From CAVWQV01 sp963757115 (lineage in GTDB: Bacteria; Pseudomonadota; Alphaproteobacteria; Acetobacterales; Acetobacteraceae): 64,000 nucleotides of DNA. The stretch is from positions 236,460 to 300,459 of the forward strand of contig CAVWQV010000005.1 in NCBI GenBank assembly GCA_963757115.1, read 5' to 3'. Shown one piece after another: positions 45,778 to 54,858 of this stretch. Below the pieces are notes generated by a model. It saw nothing but the letters and a program-made list of their open reading frames with translations, did no database searches and had not been told where the DNA came from. Within the stretch, counting starts at the first letter, position 1. Every line of letters starts with the position of its first letter. Both the position numbers and the translations under genes were made by a program.

Positions 45778-46902
45778 ATGAGAATGGGTATGCGCGCCTT
45801 GCTCGGCGCCATCGGCTGCGCCGCCGCAATCGCGGCCAGCGCCGCGCCGTCGCACGCGGCCGAGAAGCACAAAATATTCCTGTCGATGAGTTACATCGGC
45901 AACGACTGGCAGGCCGAGGCCGCCAACATGGTCAAAGCCATGGCGAACTCGGCCGACATGCGGGACAAGGTGGACCTGCAGGTGCAGGTCGCCGGGCCCG
46001 ACGCCCAGAAGCAGATCCAGCAGATCAACTCGATGGCGCAGGCCGGCGCCGAGGGCATCGTCGTCTATCCGATCTCGCCGACGGCGCTGAACCAGGTCGT
46101 GCGGGCCGCCTGCAAGAAGGGGGTGACGATCATCGCCTATGACGCCGAGATCACCGAGCCCTGCGCCTACAACGTGTCCATCGACCAGGAGGAGGCGGGG
46201 CGCGTCACGGCGGAGTGGCTCGTCAAGAAGCTGAACGGCAAGGGCAACATCGTCGCCATCACCGGCGTGCCTGGAACATCGGTGGACACGTTGCGCACCA
46301 AGGCCGCGAAGGAGGTCTTTGCCAAGAATCCCGGCATCAAAATCATCGCCGAGGCGCCCGGCATGTGGAGCCAGGCGGTCGCACGCACCGAGCTTTCGAA
46401 GATCCTCGCGACCCGCAACTGGGACGAGATCGACGGCTTGTGGATGCAGGTCGGCTGCTTCACCGCCAACTCCATGCAGCTGGAAGCAGGCCGCAAGCCG
46501 GACCAGCTAAAGGCCTGCGCCGGCGAGGGCTCCAACGGCGGACGCATCGAGGCGCTTTCTCCAGACACGAAGGTGGAGGGTGCGAACGGCGCCTATGCGC
46601 CGATGGGCGCGCCGCGTATCTCGTATGCCTCGCCGCCCTATTCCGGCGCGCTCGCGCTGAAGCTTGCAGTGCAGAAACTCGAAGGCAAGAAGGTGGAGCA
46701 GTTCACCAAGCTGCCGCTGCCGCTCGTGACCAACGAGACGGTGAAGCTCTGCGAGAAGGGGACATGGCAGGAGATGGCTGCCGGCTGCAACGTCTTCGAG
46801 CCTGCCGTCGTGCACAACCCCGGCTGGTTCGCTTCGATCTACTCGGCGCAAACGCCGGAGGTCGGGCTGCAAGCAGCGCTGAACGGCACGCCGGAGAAGT
46901 AG
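45778..46902 (+). CDS. sugar ABC transporter substrate-binding protein (periplasmic binding protein type 1 family)
   Basis: Periplasmic protein of 374 residues: signal peptide (LLGAIGCAAAIAASAAPSHA), then KIFLSMSYIGNDWQAEAANM, AQAGAEGIVVYPISPTALNQ, KGVTIIAYDAEITEPCAYNV and GKGNIVAITGVPGTSVDTLR, the two-lobed ribose-binding-like fold. The ATG at 45778 has GGGAGGA seven bases upstream. First gene of an operon with a double-domain ATPase and a fused permease, and with catabolic genes behind it; the ligand is probably a sugar or sugar acid. Confidence 0.9.
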   Translation: MRMGMRALLGAIGCAAAIAASAAPSHAAEKHKIFLSMSYIGNDWQAEAANMVKAMANSADMRDKVDLQVQVAGPDAQKQIQQINSMAQAGAEGIVVYPISPTALNQVVRAACKKGVTIIAYDAEITEPCAYNVSIDQEEAGRVTAEWLVKKLNGKGNIVAITGVPGTSVDTLRTKAAKEVFAKNPGIKIIAEAPGMWSQAVARTELSKILATRNWDEIDGLWMQVGCFTANSMQLEAGRKPDQLKACAGEGSNGGRIEALSPDTKVEGANGAYAPMGAPRISYASPPYSGALALKLAVQKLEGKKVEQFTKLPLPLVTNETVKLCEKGTWQEMAAGCNVFEPAVVHNPGWFASIYSAQTPEVGLQAALNGTPEK

Positions 46903-46960
46903 CGGAACCTTTGTGACGGAGGCGGGCGGAGCAGGTCCCCGCCTGCGGGGAGCAGATCTC

Positions 46961-48499
46961 ATGGCTCCAGACGGCCAGGCGCTGCGCGTCGCCGGCGTGG
47001 TCAAGGCGTACGGCGCGACGGTCGCCCTGGCCGGCGTCTCGTTCGCAGTGAGGACCGGCGCGGTGCACGCCCTGCTCGGCGAGAACGGCGCCGGCAAGTC
47101 CACCACGGTGAAGCTCCTGTCGGGGCTGGTGCAGCCCGACGAAGGCTCGGTCGCGCTGTTCGGCGAGACGGTGCGGCTGCCGACCCCGCACGAGGCGCAG
47201 CGCCACGGCGTGCAGACCGCGTTCCAGGAAATGACGCTAATCCGCGACCTGACAGTCGCGCAGAACATGCTGCTGCCGCGCGCGCCCACCGGCCCGCTCG
47301 GCCAGATCCGGCGCCGCGAGGGTGAGCGAAAGGTAGCCGCGCACCTGGCGGACCTAGGCCTGGAAGGTATCGACCCGCGCGCCGAAATCCGCGACCTCGA
47401 GCTGGCGGTCCGGCAGAAGCTCGAGATCGCGCGCGCCATCTTCCGGCGGCCGCGCATCCTGCTGCTCGACGAGCCAACCTCCACGCTGTCCGGCCGCGAC
47501 ATCGACTGGCTCGGCGGCCTGATCGACGGCCTGAAGACGCAGGGCGTGACGGTGGTCTTCATTTCGCACCGGCTTCCCGAGGTGCGGCGCTTCTGCGATC
47601 GCCTGACCGTGCTGCGCAACGGCCGCGACGTCGGCGAGGCCGACGTGAACGAGATCAGCGACGACGAGGTGGTGCGCCTCATCGTCGGGCGGTCCCTGGC
47701 CGCCACCTTTCCCGCGCGCCCTGCGGCGCAGCCCTGGACAAAGGCCGCGCCCTGCCTGGAGGGGCGAAGCCTCGCCACCGAAGGGCGGCTCCGCGGCGTG
47801 GACTTCGCGCTGCACCCGGGCGAGATCCTGGGCGTCGGCGCGCTGCAGGGCATGGGGCAGCGGCAGCTCTTCCTATCGTGCTTCGGCATGGTGCCGCTGC
47901 GATCGGGAGAGATCCGCGTAGACGGGCGCCGGGTGACCATCGCCTCCCCGCAGGATGCGATCCGCGCCAATATCGGCATCAGCCTCGTGCCCGAGGACCG
48001 GAAGACGGAAGGGCTTTTCCTCAAGCTCGACGGGCGCAGCAACATGGCGCTGCCGGTGATCGACCGCTTCATCCGGTTCGGCCTGATCAACCGGGCCGCG
48101 GAAACGCAGGCCGTGTCGCGCGTGCTCGACCAGGTGGAGGTCGATCCGCGCGCGCTCTACACCCCGGCGGGCGCGTTCTCCGGCGGCAACCAGCAGAAGA
48201 TCGCGATCGGCAAATGGCTGCTGGCCGGCAGCCGCATCCTGCTCATGTTCGATCCCACGCGCGGGGTGGATATCGGCACCAAGCACCAGCTCTACGAACT
48301 CATGCGCGCCTTCGCCGATGCTGGCGGCGCGATCCTGTTCCACTCCACCGAAATCCCCGAGCTCGTCGGCCTGTGCGACCGCGTGCTGGTCATGTACGGC
48401 GGGCGGGTCGTGAGCGAGCTGCAGGGCGAGGAGATCACGGAGGACGCCATCATCCGAAGGGCGCTGGGCGAGGCCGCCGCGCCAGAGGCCGTGGTATGA
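46961..48499 (+). CDS. sugar ABC transporter ATP-binding protein (CUT2, two ATPase domains)
   Basis: RbsA/XylG-type ATPase of about 512 residues. The first domain has Walker A GENGAGKST, ELAVRQKLEIARAIFRRPRI and Walker B ILLLDEPTSTLSG. The second domain has a degenerate Walker A region (GALQGMGQRQ) and the signature FSGGNQQKIAIGKWL with LLMFDPTRGVDIGTK. This asymmetry is normal for CUT2 ATPases. The ATG at 46961 has GGGGAG eight bases upstream; a GTG at 46913 in the same frame lacks a ribosome-binding site. The stop overlaps the permease start (ATGA). Confidence 0.9.
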   Translation: MAPDGQALRVAGVVKAYGATVALAGVSFAVRTGAVHALLGENGAGKSTTVKLLSGLVQPDEGSVALFGETVRLPTPHEAQRHGVQTAFQEMTLIRDLTVAQNMLLPRAPTGPLGQIRRREGERKVAAHLADLGLEGIDPRAEIRDLELAVRQKLEIARAIFRRPRILLLDEPTSTLSGRDIDWLGGLIDGLKTQGVTVVFISHRLPEVRRFCDRLTVLRNGRDVGEADVNEISDDEVVRLIVGRSLAATFPARPAAQPWTKAAPCLEGRSLATEGRLRGVDFALHPGEILGVGALQGMGQRQLFLSCFGMVPLRSGEIRVDGRRVTIASPQDAIRANIGISLVPEDRKTEGLFLKLDGRSNMALPVIDRFIRFGLINRAAETQAVSRVLDQVEVDPRALYTPAGAFSGGNQQKIAIGKWLLAGSRILLMFDPTRGVDIGTKHQLYELMRAFADAGGAILFHSTEIPELVGLCDRVLVMYGGRVVSELQGEEITEDAIIRRALGEAAAPEAVV

Positions 48500-50553
48500 G
48501 CGCGGCCACGCTTGGGCCGCGCGCGCGCCGGCCGCTCCTTCCCCCACTGGGGCGCAGCCGCGGCCTGATCACGGCGCTGGCGGTGCTGTTCGCCCTGTTC
48601 CTCGTTGTCGCCGCGATCACGCCGGACGCGTTCAGCTATTTCGAGCTGACCTCCCTATCGACCACGGGCGCTGCGCTCGCGCTGGCCGCCATGGGGCAGA
48701 CGCTGGTCGTGCTGACGGGCGGGTTCGACCTTTCGACCGGCGCCACCGTGTCGCTGGTGAACGTGGTGCTCGCCACCACGATGGGCGACAGCGTCGCCTC
48801 CCAGATCGGCGTGGGCCTCATGGCGCTCGCTGTCGGCGGCTTGGTCGGCGCGTTCAACGGGTTTTTCGTCGCCTTCGTCCGATTGCAGCCGATCGTCGTG
48901 ACGCTGGCGTCGATGTTCATCGCCCAGGGCGCGACGCTGCTGATCCAGGACAAGCCAGGCGGCGCGATCCCCGCCGGGTTCTCGACGTTCCTTACCGGCG
49001 ATGCGATACCGAACGTGGTGCCGGCGCCGCTCGCGGTGCTGGCGGCCGCGATCGTCGTGTGGCTGCTAGCGAAGAACTCGCGCTTCGGCATCGGCATCTA
49101 CGCCGTCGGTAGCGACGAGGAAGCGGCGCACGCTGCCGGTGTTCCGACGCGCGCGGTGAAGTTCCTCGGCTACGTGCTGGCGGGCGTGTTCTACGGCGCG
49201 GCGGGCGCGTTCGTGTCGGCGCAGACCAGCTCCGCCGATCCGCTCGTGGGCCGCCCGATGCTGCTTCAGGTCTTTACCGCCGTGGTGGTGGGCGGGACCG
49301 TGCTGGGCGGCGGCCGCGGCGGCGCCGTGGGATCGGTCGTCGGCGCCTTTGTGCTGATGATCGTGGTCAACATCCTGCTCGTGCTGAACGTTTCCGCCTA
49401 CTACAGCTCGGTGGCCGAGGGCGCGATCCTGATCCTCGCCGTGCTGGCCGGGTCGCTCGACCGGCATTCGCCAGCCGCGAGCTATCTGCGGTTGGGGCTG
49501 TTGCAGGCACGCGCGCGCCGTAACGGCACGCTCGCCGCGGCACGGCCCGGCGCGCCGGCGCGTCCGGCCCTGCCAGCACCGGCAGTGCGGGCGACGGGCG
49601 CGCCGGCCTCGTGGCTGCGCCGCAACGCAGGCCTGCTGCGCTCCATCGTTCCGGCCTATGTCGGCCTCGTGGCGGTGCTGGCGGCCACCCAGATCGTCTA
49701 CGGAAACGCCTTGACGAGCGGCGGCTACTTCGACTCGCTCCTTGTGCTGTCGTCGTTCCTGGCCATCCTCGCCCTCGGGCAGGGTGCCGCCATCCTGACC
49801 GGCGGGCTCGACCTGTCGCTGCCCTGGATGATCGGGCTCGTCGGGATCGTCACCGCCGGGCTGATCAGCGGCTCGAACGCCGCGACGGTCTGGGTGGTGC
49901 CTTTCGGCCTGCTGCTCGGAACCCTGCTCGGGGCGGTGAACGGCGCCGGCATCGTGTTCCTGGGCCTGCCGCCGATCGTCATGACGCTGGCCATGAACGG
50001 CATCCTGCAGGGCGCCGCGCTGGTCTACAGCGGCGGCACGCCGGCGGGCTTCGCGTCTCCGGCGGAGCGCTGGTTCATGACCGGCAGCCTCGCCGGGGTG
50101 ACGCCGGTGATCTGGTTCATGATCCTCTTCGTGGCCGGCGCCCTGCTGCTGCTGCACCGGACGGCCTTCGGCCAGCGCATCTATGCCGTGGGCAACAGCG
50201 CGCTGGTAGCGCGGCTGTCGGGCGTGGGCGTGGGGCGGACACTGATCGCGGTCTATGCGCTGTCCGGGTTCTGCTCCGCGCTCGTGGGCATCCTACTCTC
50301 CGGCTTCTCCGGCCAGGCGAGCCTGGGCATGGGCAACGACTACCTGCTGCCCTCCATCGCCGCGGCGGTGGTGGGCGGGACGCTGATCACCGGCGGGCGC
50401 GGGCACTATCTCGGCATGCTCGGCGGCGTGCTGATCTTGACGGCGCTCTCCACCTTGCTGGCGGGGACGACGCTGCCGAGCGCGGTGCGCGACATCATTT
50501 TCGGCGTGGTGGTGCTGGGCGCCGTGCTGGCGCTGCGCGATCGCACTTCCTGA
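48496..50553 (+). CDS. sugar ABC transporter permease, two permease domains fused in one chain
   Basis: Single intact frame of 685 residues holding two BPD_transp_2 permeases in tandem. The first half contains LVVLTGGFDLSTGATVSLVN, LQPIVVTLASMFIAQGATLL and VVVGGTVLGGGRGG. A Pro/Ala/Arg-rich linker lies at about 325-370. The second half repeats the plan with AAILTGGLDLSLPWMIGLVG, LPPIVMTLAMNGILQGAALV and AAVVGGTLITGGRGHYLGML. Each half has eight to ten membrane segments. CUT2 importers normally use two separate or identical RbsC-like subunits; here both are covalently joined. The start overlaps the ATPase stop. Confidence 0.9.
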   Translation: MSAATLGPRARRPLLPPLGRSRGLITALAVLFALFLVVAAITPDAFSYFELTSLSTTGAALALAAMGQTLVVLTGGFDLSTGATVSLVNVVLATTMGDSVASQIGVGLMALAVGGLVGAFNGFFVAFVRLQPIVVTLASMFIAQGATLLIQDKPGGAIPAGFSTFLTGDAIPNVVPAPLAVLAAAIVVWLLAKNSRFGIGIYAVGSDEEAAHAAGVPTRAVKFLGYVLAGVFYGAAGAFVSAQTSSADPLVGRPMLLQVFTAVVVGGTVLGGGRGGAVGSVVGAFVLMIVVNILLVLNVSAYYSSVAEGAILILAVLAGSLDRHSPAASYLRLGLLQARARRNGTLAAARPGAPARPALPAPAVRATGAPASWLRRNAGLLRSIVPAYVGLVAVLAATQIVYGNALTSGGYFDSLLVLSSFLAILALGQGAAILTGGLDLSLPWMIGLVGIVTAGLISGSNAATVWVVPFGLLLGTLLGAVNGAGIVFLGLPPIVMTLAMNGILQGAALVYSGGTPAGFASPAERWFMTGSLAGVTPVIWFMILFVAGALLLLHRTAFGQRIYAVGNSALVARLSGVGVGRTLIAVYALSGFCSALVGILLSGFSGQASLGMGNDYLLPSIAAAVVGGTLITGGRGHYLGMLGGVLILTALSTLLAGTTLPSAVRDIIFGVVVLGAVLALRDRTS

Positions 50554-50567
50554 GGAGGAAACGGGTC

Positions 50568-51346
50568 ATGGCTGAGCTGCGGGCCGATGGGAAGCGGGTG
50601 CTGGTCACGGCCGGCGCATCGGGTATCGGCGGCGTCATCGTCGACGCGATGGTCGCCGCCGGCGCCCGCGTCCACCTGTGCGACGTGGACGAGAGGGCCT
50701 TGGCGGCCACCCGCGAGGCGCACGGGGACGTCGGCACGACGGTGGCCGACGTGTCGGACGAGGCGCAAGTGGACCGGCTGTTCGAGGCGGCATCGCGCCA
50801 ACTCGGCGGCCTGGACGTGCTGGTGAACAACGCCGGCATCGCCGGCCCGACTGGCGGCGATCGAGGAGATCGATCCCGCCGACTGGCGCCGCTGCATCGA
50901 CATCGACCTCACCGGGCAGTTCCTGTGCGCGCGGCGTGCGGTGCCGCTGATCAAGGCGGCGGGCGGGGGGGCGATCATCAACATGTCTTCGGTCGCCGGG
51001 CGCCTCGGCTACGCCTTCCGCACGCCCTATGCGGCGGCGAAGTGGGGCGTGATCGGGCTCACCGCCAGCCTCGCGCGCGAGCTCGGGCCTGCCGACATCT
51101 GCAGTCAACGCCATCCTGCCCGGCATCGTCGAAGGTCCGCGCATGGAAGGCGTGATCCGCGCCCGCGCCGCCGCCACCGGCGTGTCGTACGAGGACATGG
51201 AGCACCAATACCTGCAGCGCATCTCGCTGCGCCGGATGGTGCGGCCGCAGGACATCGCGGACATGGTGCTGTTCCTGCTGACGCCGGCGGGCCGCAACAT
51301 CTCCGGCCAGGCGCTCAGCGTCTGCGGCAACGTCGAGACGCTCTGA
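50568..51346 (+). pseudogene. SDR-family oxidoreductase, two frameshifts
   Basis: Short-chain dehydrogenase of about 258 residues. The start ATG at 50568 has GAGGAGG upstream. VLVTAGASGIGGVIVDAMVA carries the cofactor motif (T-A-G-A-S-G-I-G; the second residue is A where G is usual) and LVNNAGIAGPTG the NNAG. One base near 50856 moves the sense to AIEEIDPADWRRCIDIDLTG, with IINMSSVAGRLGYAF and YAAAKWG as catalytic Ser/Tyr/Lys. A second near 51102 moves it to VNAILPGIVEGPRMEGVI and the end. Both look like indel errors. By context it oxidises a sugar or sugar acid carbonyl/hydroxyl in the import operon. Confidence 0.82.
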
Positions 51347-51378
51347 GCGCCACCAGCAAAGACTCGAAGGGATCGAAC

Positions 51379-52311
51379 ATGGCCGAGCAACGCAAAGTTA
51401 TCATCAGCTGCGCCGTGACGGGCGCGATTCATACGCCCTCGATGTCGCCGCATCTGCCGGTCACGCCGGAGCAGATTGCCGACTCTGCGGTGGATGCCGC
51501 GGAGGCCGGCGCGGCCATCGTCCACCTGCACGCCCGCGACCCGGAGACGGGCCGCCCCGACCAGTCGCCCGAGGCGTTCGCCCGCTTCCTCTCCATCGTG
51601 CGGCAGCGGTCCAGCTGCGTCGTGAACATCACCACCGGCGGCGCGCCATGGATGACGGTGCAGGAGCGGGTGAAGCCGGCCGTGACGTTCAAGCCGGAGC
51701 TCGCCTCTCTCAACATGGGCTCGATCAATTTCGGCCTGTTCCCGATGCTGCGTCGCTATAAGTCGTTCAAACACGAGTGGGAGCGGGAGGCGCTGGAGAA
51801 CAGCCGCGACCTGGTGTTCCGCAACACGTTCAAGGACATCGAATACGTCCTGCAGGCCTGCGGCGAGCACGGCACGCGCTTCGAGTTCGAGTGCTACGAC
51901 ACTGGCCACCTCTATAACCTCGCGCACTTCCTCGACCGCGGCCTGGTGAAGCCCCCGCTCTTCGTGCAGACCGTGTTCGGCATCCTCGGCGGCATCGGCA
52001 CGCACCCCGAGGATGTGCTGAGCATGAAGCGCGTGGCCGACCGGCTGCTCGGGGACACCTATCGCTGGTCGGTGCTCGGCGCCGGGCGCAGTCAGATGCC
52101 AATCGCGGCCATGGCGGCGGCGATGGGCGGGCATGTGCGCGTGGGGCTGGAGGACAATCTCTGGATTGGCCCGGGGCAACTCGCCACCAGCAACGCGCAG
52201 GAGGTGCGCAAGGCGCGCGAGGTGCTGCAAGGCCTCGGCCTGCAGATCGCGACTCCGGACGACGCGCGCGAGATCCTCGGCCTCAAGGGCGGCAACCAGG
52301 TCGCGTTCTAG
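51379..52311 (+). CDS. BKACE/DUF849 family beta-keto acid cleavage enzyme
   Basis: TIM-barrel Zn enzyme of 310 residues related to 3-keto-5-aminohexanoate cleavage protein. The N-terminus has IISCAVTGAIHTPSMSPHLP with the catalytic Thr/His region, AGAAIVHLHARDPETGRPDQ with the Zn His-x-His, SCVVNITTGG, FKPELASLNMGSINFG, the Glu-containing FEFECYDTGHL and GGHVRVGLEDNLWIGPG with the C-terminal Glu. BKACE enzymes cleave a beta-keto acid, passing the acetyl unit from acetyl-CoA (giving acetoacetate). In a sugar-uptake operon with a dehydrogenase and lactonase, a beta-keto sugar acid is a reasonable but unproven substrate. Confidence 0.88.
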   Translation: MAEQRKVIISCAVTGAIHTPSMSPHLPVTPEQIADSAVDAAEAGAAIVHLHARDPETGRPDQSPEAFARFLSIVRQRSSCVVNITTGGAPWMTVQERVKPAVTFKPELASLNMGSINFGLFPMLRRYKSFKHEWEREALENSRDLVFRNTFKDIEYVLQACGEHGTRFEFECYDTGHLYNLAHFLDRGLVKPPLFVQTVFGILGGIGTHPEDVLSMKRVADRLLGDTYRWSVLGAGRSQMPIAAMAAAMGGHVRVGLEDNLWIGPGQLATSNAQEVRKAREVLQGLGLQIATPDDAREILGLKGGNQVAF

Positions 52312-52322
52312 GGAGGGCGGCG

Positions 52323-52721
52323 ATGCTGCGCGTCGAGCTGCTCGTGGACGGCCGCAACGAGCTGGCGATGAGGGCCCGCTCTGGGGCGTGCGCGAGCAGC
52401 GCCTCTACTGGTCGACAGCCAAGGTCGGACGGTACAGCGCTGCGACGCGGATCACATGGGTTCGCTCTCTGCGCGCGTCCGGCGACGCGGTCGATGCGGA
52501 ACGGCTTCCACTTCCCTCGACCTCGACAGCGGGCGCGTGGAGCCATCGCCGCCCCGGAGGCGTATATCCGGCGCACGCGGCTGAATCTCGACATCCTGTA
52601 CGTCGCGTCCATGGCGCGGCCGTTCCGCGGCCGCGGGCGGCAGGAGCGCGACGCCGGCGGCCTGTTCGCCGTGCACGGCCTCGGCGTGCACGGCCTGCCG
52701 GAGAACCGGTTCAAGGGATAA
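52323..52721 (+). pseudogene. second SMP-30 lactonase gene, degraded and shortened
   Basis: The first residues MLRVELLVDGRNEL and the last LNLDILYVASMARPFRGRG then GLFAVHGLGVHGLPENRFKG align with the first and last parts of the intact lactonase 20 bases downstream (MRIEVLADVKTTL; LDIVYVTSMAKPP; SLFAIYDLGIRGVPEARFAG). In another frame a fragment GPLWGVREQRLYW matches GPLWDVDEQRLYW. The propeller middle (about 170 residues) is gone and the frame is shifted. A tandem duplicate that has decayed by deletion. Confidence 0.72.
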
Positions 52722-52740
52722 CGGAGAAGGGGAGGGCATC

Positions 52741-53613
52741 ATGCGCATCGAGGTTCTGGCCGACGTCAAGACGACGCTCGGCGAAGGGCCGCTGTGGGAT
52801 GTGGACGAGCAGCGCCTTTACTGGATCGACAGCTTCGACGGCCGCGTATTCCGCTGCGCGGAGGACGGGCGCGAGATCCGCTGCTGGGACGTGCCGCAGA
52901 AGATTGGCTCCATGTGCCTGCGCAAGGGCGGCGGTGCCGTGGTGTCCCTGCAGCGCGGCTTCCACTTCCTCGATTTCAAAACGGGCGAGGTGTCGCTGGT
53001 GCAGGACCCGGAGCCGGACCGGCCGGACAACCGGCTCAACGACGGCAAGGTGGACCGACAGGGACGGTTCCTCGCCGGCTCGATGGACACGATGGAGGAC
53101 GGCCCGAACGGCGCGCTTTACCGGCTCGACCAGGATCTCCGCGTGACGCGGCTGGAGGACCGCATCGTCGTCAGCAACGGCCCGTGCTGGAGCCCCGACG
53201 GCCGCACCTTCTACTTCTCCGACACGTGGTCGGGCCAGATCTCCGCCTACAACTACGACACCGCCACGGGCGCGATTTCCAATAAGCGGTGCTTCGCTCG
53301 CATGGAGCACGAGGGCGCCGGCTTCGACGGCGCGACGGTTGATGCCGAGGGCTGCGTGTGGAGCGCCCTGGTCTATGTCGGCAAGCTGGTCCGCTACCGG
53401 CCGGATGGCAGCGTGGACCGGATCATCGACATGCCGGTCAAGAAGGTCACCAGCGTGATGTTCGGCGGCCCGAACCTCGACATTGTCTACGTGACCTCCA
53501 TGGCGAAGCCGCCGCTGCCGCGATTCCCGTCGGACCCGGTGCTGCGCGGGTCGCTGTTCGCGATCTACGATCTCGGCATCAGGGGCGTGCCCGAGGCTCG
53601 CTTCGCAGGCTGA
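52741..53613 (+). CDS. SMP-30/gluconolactonase-like hydrolase
   Basis: Six-bladed propeller lactonase of 290 residues, frame intact. Metal and substrate motifs: LGEGPLWDVDEQRLYWIDSF with the Glu ligand, DNRLNDGKVDRQGRFLAGSM with the Asn, VVSNGPCWSPDGRTFYFSDT with the Asn, and the late Asp in GFDGATVDAEGCVWSALV. It hydrolyses sugar lactones formed by the operon's dehydrogenase. Last gene of the sugar import/catabolism unit; preceded by a broken tandem copy. Confidence 0.9.
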   Translation: MRIEVLADVKTTLGEGPLWDVDEQRLYWIDSFDGRVFRCAEDGREIRCWDVPQKIGSMCLRKGGGAVVSLQRGFHFLDFKTGEVSLVQDPEPDRPDNRLNDGKVDRQGRFLAGSMDTMEDGPNGALYRLDQDLRVTRLEDRIVVSNGPCWSPDGRTFYFSDTWSGQISAYNYDTATGAISNKRCFARMEHEGAGFDGATVDAEGCVWSALVYVGKLVRYRPDGSVDRIIDMPVKKVTSVMFGGPNLDIVYVTSMAKPPLPRFPSDPVLRGSLFAIYDLGIRGVPEARFAG

Positions 53614-54085
53614 AGGCCAGCATCGGGCGGCTGCTCGACCGTATTGCACTGATCAGGTTATGGGCGCGTAGCGGCACTTCCGGTGGTTTGGTCACGCAGT
53701 GCGCACGTATTCGGCGCGGCCAAACTCCAAGACCCGATTCAGGACCTGGACGGCAATGGCAATTTCGGAGTGTCGCCGGCCGTCGATCCCTTCCTTCTCG
53801 GTCATGCGCGGCGGCCGGCCATGATCAAGGCGTCGCCGGCATCGATCCTGGGGCGGCACGCTGTCGGTTCGGATTTCATGCAGGTCGAGTTCGCCGGTGA
53901 CTGCCAGACCACAATTCGAGGACTGGACGTCCGCCATGCTTGATGCGGCCTATGTGTATATCTCCTGTGGGCGAGCCGCTAGACTAGCACTACTTTGACT
54001 GATCATTGAGGAGGCTGGGTTTTCTGGATTCCCGCGACGCGGTTTTGGGTGATTTATCGGCGGTCGGCACTGCGAAGGGCCGACC
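53614..54085. other. gap between the lactonase and the IS701 transposase
   Basis: About 470 bases holding only a weak ORF candidate (53683-53943, listed separately) and the presumed left flank of the IS701 remnant. No terminal inverted repeat could be paired by eye, because the right end of the element is missing. Confidence 0.4.
53683..53943 (+). CDS. unrecognised ORF of 86 residues, possibly a gene fragment
   Basis: GTG-initiated frame with strong G/C bias at third codon positions. The product contains KLQDPIQDLDGNGNFGVSPA and HAVGSDFMQVEFAGDCQTTI. A DLDGNG stretch recalls a calcium loop but stands alone. No ribosome-binding site is seen and no membrane segment or signal peptide; the sense may continue upstream in another frame. 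It may be the tail of a lost gene. I do not recognise a family. Confidence 0.3.
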   Translation: MVWSRSAHVFGAAKLQDPIQDLDGNGNFGVSPAVDPFLLGHARRPAMIKASPASILGRHAVGSDFMQVEFAGDCQTTIRGLDVRHA

Positions 54086-54816
54086 ATGAACAAGCGTTGG
54101 CGGATGGAACTGCAAGCCTGGCTTGCGCCGTTCCTGGACAGGTTGGGGCATAAAACGCACGGGTGGCTGTGCCCGGCCTATGTGGCGGGGCTGATCGGCG
54201 CCGGCGACCGCAAAAGCGTTCAGCCGATCGCGGTGCGCGACGCGCAGGTCGGCTACGACCAACTGCATCACTTCATTGCGGGCGGAGGATGGGACGCCGA
54301 ACCGCTGGAAAACACGCTGCTCGCGCGGGCCGACGCAATGGTCGGCGGCGATGACGCCTGGCTGATTGTCGACGACACGGCATTGCCCAAGAAGGGCGAC
54401 CGTTCGGTCGGCGTGGCGCCGCAATACGCGTCGGCGCTCGGCAAGAACGCCAATTGCCAGACGCTCGTCTCGCTCACGCTGGCCAAGGGCGAGGTTCCGG
54501 TCGCGGTCGGTCTGCGGCTGTTCCTGCCCGAGAGCTGGACCGCTGATCCGATGCGGTTGAACCGCACCGGCGTGCCGGAGGATCGCCGGATCTTTCAAAC
54601 CAAGCCAGAGATCGCGTTGCAGGAGATCGATCGCGTGCGCGCCGCGGGGCTCCGCTTCGGCTGCGTCCTCGCCGACGCCGGCTACGGCCTGAGCGGGTCC
54701 TTTCGCCAGGCCCTCAGCGCCCGCGGTCTTCGATGGGCGGTCGGCATTCCATTCAAACAGAAGGTCTAGTCGGCGGATGTCGCGATGATCTTCCCGTCGC
54801 CGGCCGCGGGCGTCCC
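54086..54816 (+). mobile_element. IS701-family transposase, 3' truncated
   Basis: DDE transposase N-terminal part: MNKRWRMELQAWLAPFLDRL, DAQVGYDQLHHFIAGGGWD, the first catalytic Asp in DAWLIVDDTALPKKGDRSVG, VAPQYASALGKNANCQTLVS and the second Asp in FGCVLADAGYGLSGSFRQAL. A stop occurs at 54769 after RWAVGIPFKQKV, and reading past it gives ADVAMIF with VAGRGRPR in the next frame, then similarity ends at about 54816. Full-length members are near 400 residues, so the last third, with the catalytic Glu, is missing. It directly abuts the sulfatase gene, which may have been brought or broken by the element. Confidence 0.82.
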
Positions 54817-54858
54817 CGCCCTGAAATCAGCCTGCAATAAACGAGGTGAGAGGAAACC

